Shown: positions 59,813 through 64,000 of the stretch, one piece after another
How the letters are laid out: every line of letters starts with the position of its first letter
Position numbering within the stretch: the first letter of the stretch is position 1
Assembly: GCF_002300555.2 (NCBI RefSeq)
Contig: NZ_NTHN02000010.1
Span: 62,001-126,000 of the forward strand
Reading direction: 5' to 3'
Origin: Alloyangia mangrovi
GTDB lineage: Bacteria; Pseudomonadota; Alphaproteobacteria; Rhodobacterales; Rhodobacteraceae
DNA length: 64,000 nucleotides
The notes under the pieces: generated by a model
Databases searched by the model: none
What the model was told of the DNA's origin: nothing
The model's input: only the letters and a program-made list of their open reading frames with translations
Translations under genes and position numbers: made by a program

Positions 59813-60844
59813 TCAGCCCTTGACCCAATAGGCCGAGAAATACCCCTGCTCGCGCGGCAGCCCGAGGGCCTTGAACCGGACCTTGGCGGCGCGGACGACG
59901 GATTTCTCGGCGGCGACCCAGACGAACTGGCTGTCCTCGATGCCGGTGACCTCGTCCAGCGCGGCGGTGAGCCCGCCGCCGTGGTCCCGGGGGATCCACC
60001 GCAGGTCCATGCCTTCTGGCAGGGTCAGCGCGGGGCGGTCGTGCTCGGAGGCGGTCTCGAGGAGCACCGTGCCGCGTCGGCCTGCCGGCGACTGCTCGAG
60101 GATGCGCCGGATGGCGGGCAGGGCGGTCTCGTCCCCGGCCAGCAGGATGTGTGCCGCCTCGGGGAAATCACCGCCGCCCGGCCCCATCACGCCCACGGTC
60201 TCGCCCGGCGCCGCGCGCCGCGCCCAGTCGGTGGTGCGCCCGCCCTCATGCTCGAAGATGTCGAAGGCAAAACGCCCCGCCTCGGCGTCGAGCCAGACAA
60301 AGGTATAGGCCGCCCGGTGCAACGCGCAGGCGCCGTCGGGCCAGATGGTGCGGCCCTGTTCGGTCAGTTCGGGCCAGCGTGGGCTGGTCCCCTCGGGTGG
60401 CAGCAGCAGCGAGAAATGCATGCCGCCCTGCTGCAGGGCTGCGATGCCCTCGCAGGCCATCTCGATCCGCAGGAAGTTCGGCGTGATCCGCCGCGTGCCG
60501 AGCACCGTGGCAAGGTGGAAATTCGGCGGGGTGCGGGCGGCGTCGACGCCGCTCCAGGCCATGCGCGCGCTGGCCTCGGGCAAGGCCACATCGAGGAAGT
60601 AGATCACGCTCTCTCGGCATTGATGCAGGGGCACCTCGCCCTCGGCGGCGATCTGCACGGCGAAGCCGGCGTGGTCGAGCTTCAGGTCGATCTCGGCCTG
60701 GGCGTAGCGGGCGGTCAGCTGCTGTCCGCTTTGCTGCAGTGGGATTCCGTATTCCTCGAGCTGCGCGCGCAGGCGGGTGACGAAACCCTCGGGCACGGGA
60801 CCGTCGAAGCGGCTGGCAGAGATGGATCGGTCGGTCAGAGCCAT
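59813..60844 (-). CDS. Siderophore-interacting protein with DUF2218 N-terminus
   Basis: A 343-residue FAD-dependent ferric-siderophore reductase. The N-terminal ~95 residues are a DUF2218 domain; the rest is the SIP FAD/NAD(P) fold, with ITPNFLRIEMAC, GVMGPGGGDFP and LLAGDETALPAI visible. It frees iron in the cytoplasm after siderophore import. Last gene of the minus-strand siderophore operon, 14 bases after the ABC ATPase. Confidence 0.88.
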   Translation of the reverse strand: MALTDRSISASRFDGPVPEGFVTRLRAQLEEYGIPLQQSGQQLTARYAQAEIDLKLDHAGFAVQIAAEGEVPLHQCRESVIYFLDVALPEASARMAWSGVDAARTPPNFHLATVLGTRRITPNFLRIEMACEGIAALQQGGMHFSLLLPPEGTSPRWPELTEQGRTIWPDGACALHRAAYTFVWLDAEAGRFAFDIFEHEGGRTTDWARRAAPGETVGVMGPGGGDFPEAAHILLAGDETALPAIRRILEQSPAGRRGTVLLETASEHDRPALTLPEGMDLRWIPRDHGGGLTAALDEVTGIEDSQFVWVAAEKSVVRAAKVRFKALGLPREQGYFSAYWVKG

Positions 60845-60858
60845 GGGGTGCCTCTTGC

Positions 60859-61659
60859 TCAGAGCGGGATGATCATCGGCGTGCCGGTCACCGGGTCGGG
60901 ATCGACGCGGGCGGCAAGGCCGAAGGCAATGTGCAGGTGGGCGGGCGTCAGCACCTCCCAGGGGGTGCCGGTGGCCACGAGCCCGTCGCGACCCAGCAGC
61001 ACCAGCCGGTCGGAGAAGCGCGCGGCGAGGTTGAGGTCGTGCAGCACCGAGACCACCGTCAGCCCGGCCTCGCGGTTGCGGCGGCGCAGCAGCGCCAGCA
61101 CGTCGATCTGGTGGACGAGGTCGAGGTAGGTTGTCGGCTCGTCGAGCAGCAGGAGCGGCGCCGATTGCGCCAGCACCAGCGCGATCCACGCCCGCTGGCG
61201 CTGGCCGCCGGAAAGCTCGCCGATGGGGCGGTCGGAAAATTCGGTCATCTGCACGGCGGCAAGCGCCTCGGCGCAGGCCGCGGCGTCCTCGTCGCGCCAG
61301 GGGGTGAAGAGGCCCCGCCATGGCGTGCGGCCGCGCTTGACGAGGTCGGCGACGGTGATCCCCTCGGGGGCGATGGGGCTCTGCGGCAGGATCGCCAACT
61401 CGCGGGCCAGCGCGCGGGTGTCGAGGCGGTGGATGTCCTCGCCGTCGAGCAGGACGCGCCCGGCGGAGGGCGCGAGCAGCCGCGCCATGGCGCGCAGCAG
61501 TGTCGACTTGCCGCAGCCGTTGGGGCCGAGGATCGCGGTCATCTCGCCGCGCGGCAGCGCGAGCGACAGCTCCGAGATCACCGGGCGCTCGGCGTAGCCC
61601 AGCGAGAGGCGCTCGGCTTGGAGGCCGCTTTCGGGGCCGGTCCGCAGATCGAGGGTCAT
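60859..61659 (-). CDS. Siderophore ABC transporter ATP-binding protein
   Basis: A 266-residue FepC/FhuC-like ATPase. Walker A is GPNGCGKST (45-53), the signature is LSGGQRQRAWIALVLAQ, and Walker B is LLLLDEPTTYLDLVHQ. It energises uptake of ferric siderophore with the two permeases upstream, whose stop overlaps its start (ATGA). Confidence 0.93.
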   Translation of the reverse strand: MTLDLRTGPESGLQAERLSLGYAERPVISELSLALPRGEMTAILGPNGCGKSTLLRAMARLLAPSAGRVLLDGEDIHRLDTRALARELAILPQSPIAPEGITVADLVKRGRTPWRGLFTPWRDEDAAACAEALAAVQMTEFSDRPIGELSGGQRQRAWIALVLAQSAPLLLLDEPTTYLDLVHQIDVLALLRRRNREAGLTVVSVLHDLNLAARFSDRLVLLGRDGLVATGTPWEVLTPAHLHIAFGLAARVDPDPVTGTPMIIPL

Positions 61660-62632
61660 AGCTCGCCTTTCTCCATTTCGCGCGACAGGCGCCAGAGCAG
61701 GTAGGGGGCACCCAGAAGGCCGGTCATCACCCCGGCGGGCAGCTGGATGCCCGGCAGCGCCGCGCGGGCGGCAAGGTCGGACACCACCAGCACCAGCGCG
61801 CCGGTGCCGGCGGCGGAGAGCATCCGCCCCGGGAGCCGCCGCGCCCGGGTGATCCGCGCGCCAAGAGGGCCGGACATCAGCGCGATGAAGGCACCGGACC
61901 GGCCACCGCCACGCCCGCCGCCGCCAGCAGCACAGCAGTTCCCGCGAGTGCCATGCGCGCCCGCCCGACGCGCAGCCCGAGCCCGGCTGCGAGGTCTTCG
62001 CCCAGCTCCAGCGCCGCGAGGCGGCGCAGCTGCGCCAGCGCCAGCGCGGCGAGCAGGGCGCCGATCCCCCAGACCTGCGCGACGTGGCTCCAGTCGCGCG
62101 CCGCCAGCGAGCCGGTGAGCCAGCGCTGCGCCTCGGCGGCCTGCGAGTGCGGCAGCAGGGTCAGCAGGAAGCTCGACAACGCCGAGGCGATGAAGCCGAT
62201 GCCGAGGCCGACGAGGATCATCGTCAACGGCGGCGTCGCATGGCCCCTGCGCTGCGAGAGCAGCGCGACCAGCAACGCCGCGACCAGCCCGCCACCCGCG
62301 GCCAGCAGCGGCGGCGGCAGGGTAAGGCCGAGGGCGATGGCGGCGATGATCGTCAGTCCGGCGCCGGCGGTGAAGCCCATGATGTCGGGTGCCGCCAGCG
62401 GATTGCGGAAGAGCGCCTGGAAAAGCGCGCCCGACAGGCCCAGCACCGCTCCGGCGCCGAGCGCGGTCATCACCCGCGGGCCGCGGATCGTGCCCAGCAC
62501 CAGCGCGCCGGGACCCTCGCCGGTGCTCAGCCCCTGCCAAAGCAGGGTGGGGCTCAGCCGGACCGGCCCCAGCATCAGCGCCGCAAGCGTCGCGGCGAGC
62601 AGCAGCAGGCAGAGGGCAAGCGCGCGTCTCAT
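61656..62632 (-). CDS. Siderophore ABC permease (FecCD family), frameshifted
   Basis: A FecCD/BtuC-type permease, about 325 residues restored, with about ten helices. Motif: GALFQALFRNPLAAPDIMGFTAGA. The frame is lost near 61890-61897: adding one G to GGTGCC gives AGPVAFIALMSGPLGARI and continues to the end (LLWRLSREMEKGEL). ATGA overlap with the ATPase gene and with the other permease. Unlike the other breaks, one base is missing here. Confidence 0.87.
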
Positions 62633-63616
62633 GCGGTGGCCCCGGGGCGCAGGCGGCGGGCCACCCAGAGGAACACCGGCCCGCCGATCAGCGCCGTCAT
62701 GATCCCAGCGCGGACCTCGGCGGGCGGCATGACCACCCGGCCCAGCGTGTCGGCGAAAAGAAGGAGAGCCGCGCCCAGCAGGGCTGAGGCCAGCAGCTCG
62801 CGGCGCAGCGCGTGGCCCGCAACGAGGCGGGCAAGCGGCGGCACCATCAGCCCGAGGAAGGCGATCGGTCCGGCGACCGCCACGGCGGCGCCGGTGCAGA
62901 GCGTGACCACGGCCAGCCGCCGCCGGCCCGCACCCGGCGCGGCTTGGTCCGAGCCCGCGCGACAGGGCCGAGCCGAGCGAGAGCGCCTCGATCTGCGGCG
63001 CGACGGCCAGCGCGAAGACACCCCCGGCGCCGGCGATCAATGCCATTTCCAGGAGCGGGCGGCTGGCGGCTTGGGTCAGCGAGCCTGCAACCCAGAAGCG
63101 GAACATGTCGAGCGTGTCCTGCCGGATCAGAACGATGGCGGTGACCAGCGACAGCAGCAGCGCGTTCAGCGCCGCCCCCGCCAGCGTCAGCCGAACCGGT
63201 CCCACGTCGCCGCGCAGTCCGCCGCCCAGGATGAACACCAGCGCCGAGGCCAGCGCCGCTCCGGGGAAGGTGAGCAGCGCCACCGAGGCTGCGTCCGAGG
63301 TGCCCAGCACCGTCGCCCCGATCAGCAGCGCAAAGGCGGCGCCCGAATTCACCCCGAGGATGCCCGGGTCAGCGAGCGGGTTGCGGGTCATCACCTGCAT
63401 GACGGTGCCCGCGATGCCGAGCGCGCCGCCCGCGATCAGCCCCGCCGCGAGCCGCGGCAGGCGGATCGCCATCAGGGTCACGTGATCGGCGTTGGTCGGA
63501 TCGTAGGCGCGCAGGGCCTCCAGCGCCACGGCGGGAGTCACCGGTCGCGCGCCCACCGAGAGGGCGAGACCCAGCGCCAGCGCCAGCAGCGCGAGAAGGC
63601 CGAGCAGCCGGAGCAT
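62629..63616 (-). CDS. Siderophore ABC permease (FecCD family), frameshifted
   Basis: The first permease of the operon, about 328 residues restored. It has the family GTVMQVMTRNPLADPGILGV segment early and AVAGPIAFLGLMVPPLARL late. The two halves lie in different frames joined near 62945-62960; removing one C from the CCC at 62954-62956 restores the frame. Start ATG 63616 overlaps the stop of the binding-protein gene. Confidence 0.87.
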
Positions 63617-64000
63617 CAGAGCAGGCCAGCCTCTTTGGCACTCGGCACCACCGTCGCCGGATCGCCGTCGACGGCGGCGGCGATCTCGGGCTCCAACCGC
63701 TCCAGCGCATAGGGCATCGACAGCACGCTGCCGAAGGAGAGCGCGCCCGAGAGCAGCGCATCGCAGAAGGCCTCGCGCCCCTCGGTGTAGGCGCGCAGGG
63801 TGCGGCGCATGGCGAGGGCGGCGAGATCGTCTGTCTCGCCGCCGCCGGATATCCACAGCAGGAGGTTGGCGTCGATGGGCGAGAGGTCCTCGGGCGAGAG
63901 CGCGGTGTAGAAACCGTCGGAGCCCTGCATCTGCGTCAGCGGCTCGGGCAGGTGGAAGCCCATCTCGCGCAGTACCTGCGCCCGACTGTCGCCGCCGAGG
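63616..64000 (-). CDS. Iron-siderophore periplasmic binding protein, C-terminal part
   Basis: The last 128 residues or so of a FepB/FhuD-type substrate-binding protein, running off the right edge. The visible part, starting GGDSRAQVLREMGFHLP and including ANLLLWISGGGE, is the C-lobe. First in the minus-strand order before the permeases, with ATGA overlap. The signal peptide lies outside the window. Confidence 0.82.
   Translation of the reverse strand, partial: LGGDSRAQVLREMGFHLPEPLTQMQGSDGFYTALSPEDLSPIDANLLLWISGGGETDDLAALAMRRTLRAYTEGREAFCDALLSGALSFGSVLSMPYALERLEPEIAAAVDGDPATVVPSAKEAGLL

Overview
This is a high-GC alphaproteobacterial chromosome segment, most likely from the Rhodobacteraceae/Roseobacter group. 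The pointers are family-typical neighbour pairs (a MFDTMTLTK-type cytochrome c start divergent from pheA, a small basic ORF then murA then a DUF2948 gene, and UPF0262 / phosphatase / infA / maf / short RNase E/G / yacG), Rhodobacteraceae-like protein sequences, and ATGA start/stop overlaps throughout. No phage, transposase or CRISPR array was seen. One tRNA gene (tRNA-Thr, GGT) is present.

Layout. 0-8.4 kb: pheA, three Tad-type pseudopilin genes on the minus strand (the last with a VWA domain), a Glu/Leu-type dehydrogenase, ribD-nrdR and yjbQ. 8.4-18.4 kb: a small exported protein, an SDR, then an amidoligase-type cluster (transglutaminase-DUF2126, circularly permuted ATP-grasp fused to alpha-E, second transglutaminase), an unrecognised Cys-containing protein and a TauE/SafE permease. 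18.5-20.6 kb: dgoK-dgoA and a TrmO/TsaA methyltransferase. 20.8-28.9 kb: a complete urease locus, ureD-A-x-B-x-x / ureC / ureE-F-G, interrupted by an opposite-strand dihaem cytochrome c, an LprI-like gene and a DUF1127 gene. 28.9-31.2 kb: a ketopantoate-reductase-like gene, then an ArgC-like gene preceded by an arginine-rich leader ORF and a terminator hairpin. 31.3-38 kb: tamA-tamB. 38-43.7 kb: an epimerase, HlyU-like gene, rpoD and dnaG. 44.3-47.3 kb: a four-gene operon (RHH protein, CHAD, ParA, CYTH). 47.6-57 kb: tRNA-Thr and housekeeping genes (murA, hisD, infA, maf, RNase E/G, yacG). 57-64 kb: 5-oxoprolinase genes pxpB-C-A and a siderophore uptake operon that runs off the right edge.

Two candidates for undescribed biology stand out. 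First, an ORF with 10 Arg in 32 residues followed by a strong terminator lies directly ahead of an argC paralogue, which looks like arginine-responsive transcription attenuation. Second, the RHH-CHAD-ParA-CYTH operon, with every junction an ATGA overlap, suggests ParA-driven positioning or partitioning of a polyphosphate body. A third recurring feature is a palindromic repeat present in four copies.

Caution on sequence quality: nine genes, including the essential rpoD, are broken by single frameshifts. Six of these are one extra base in a G/C run of 7-9. They most likely reflect sequencing error; the coordinates below span the restored genes.
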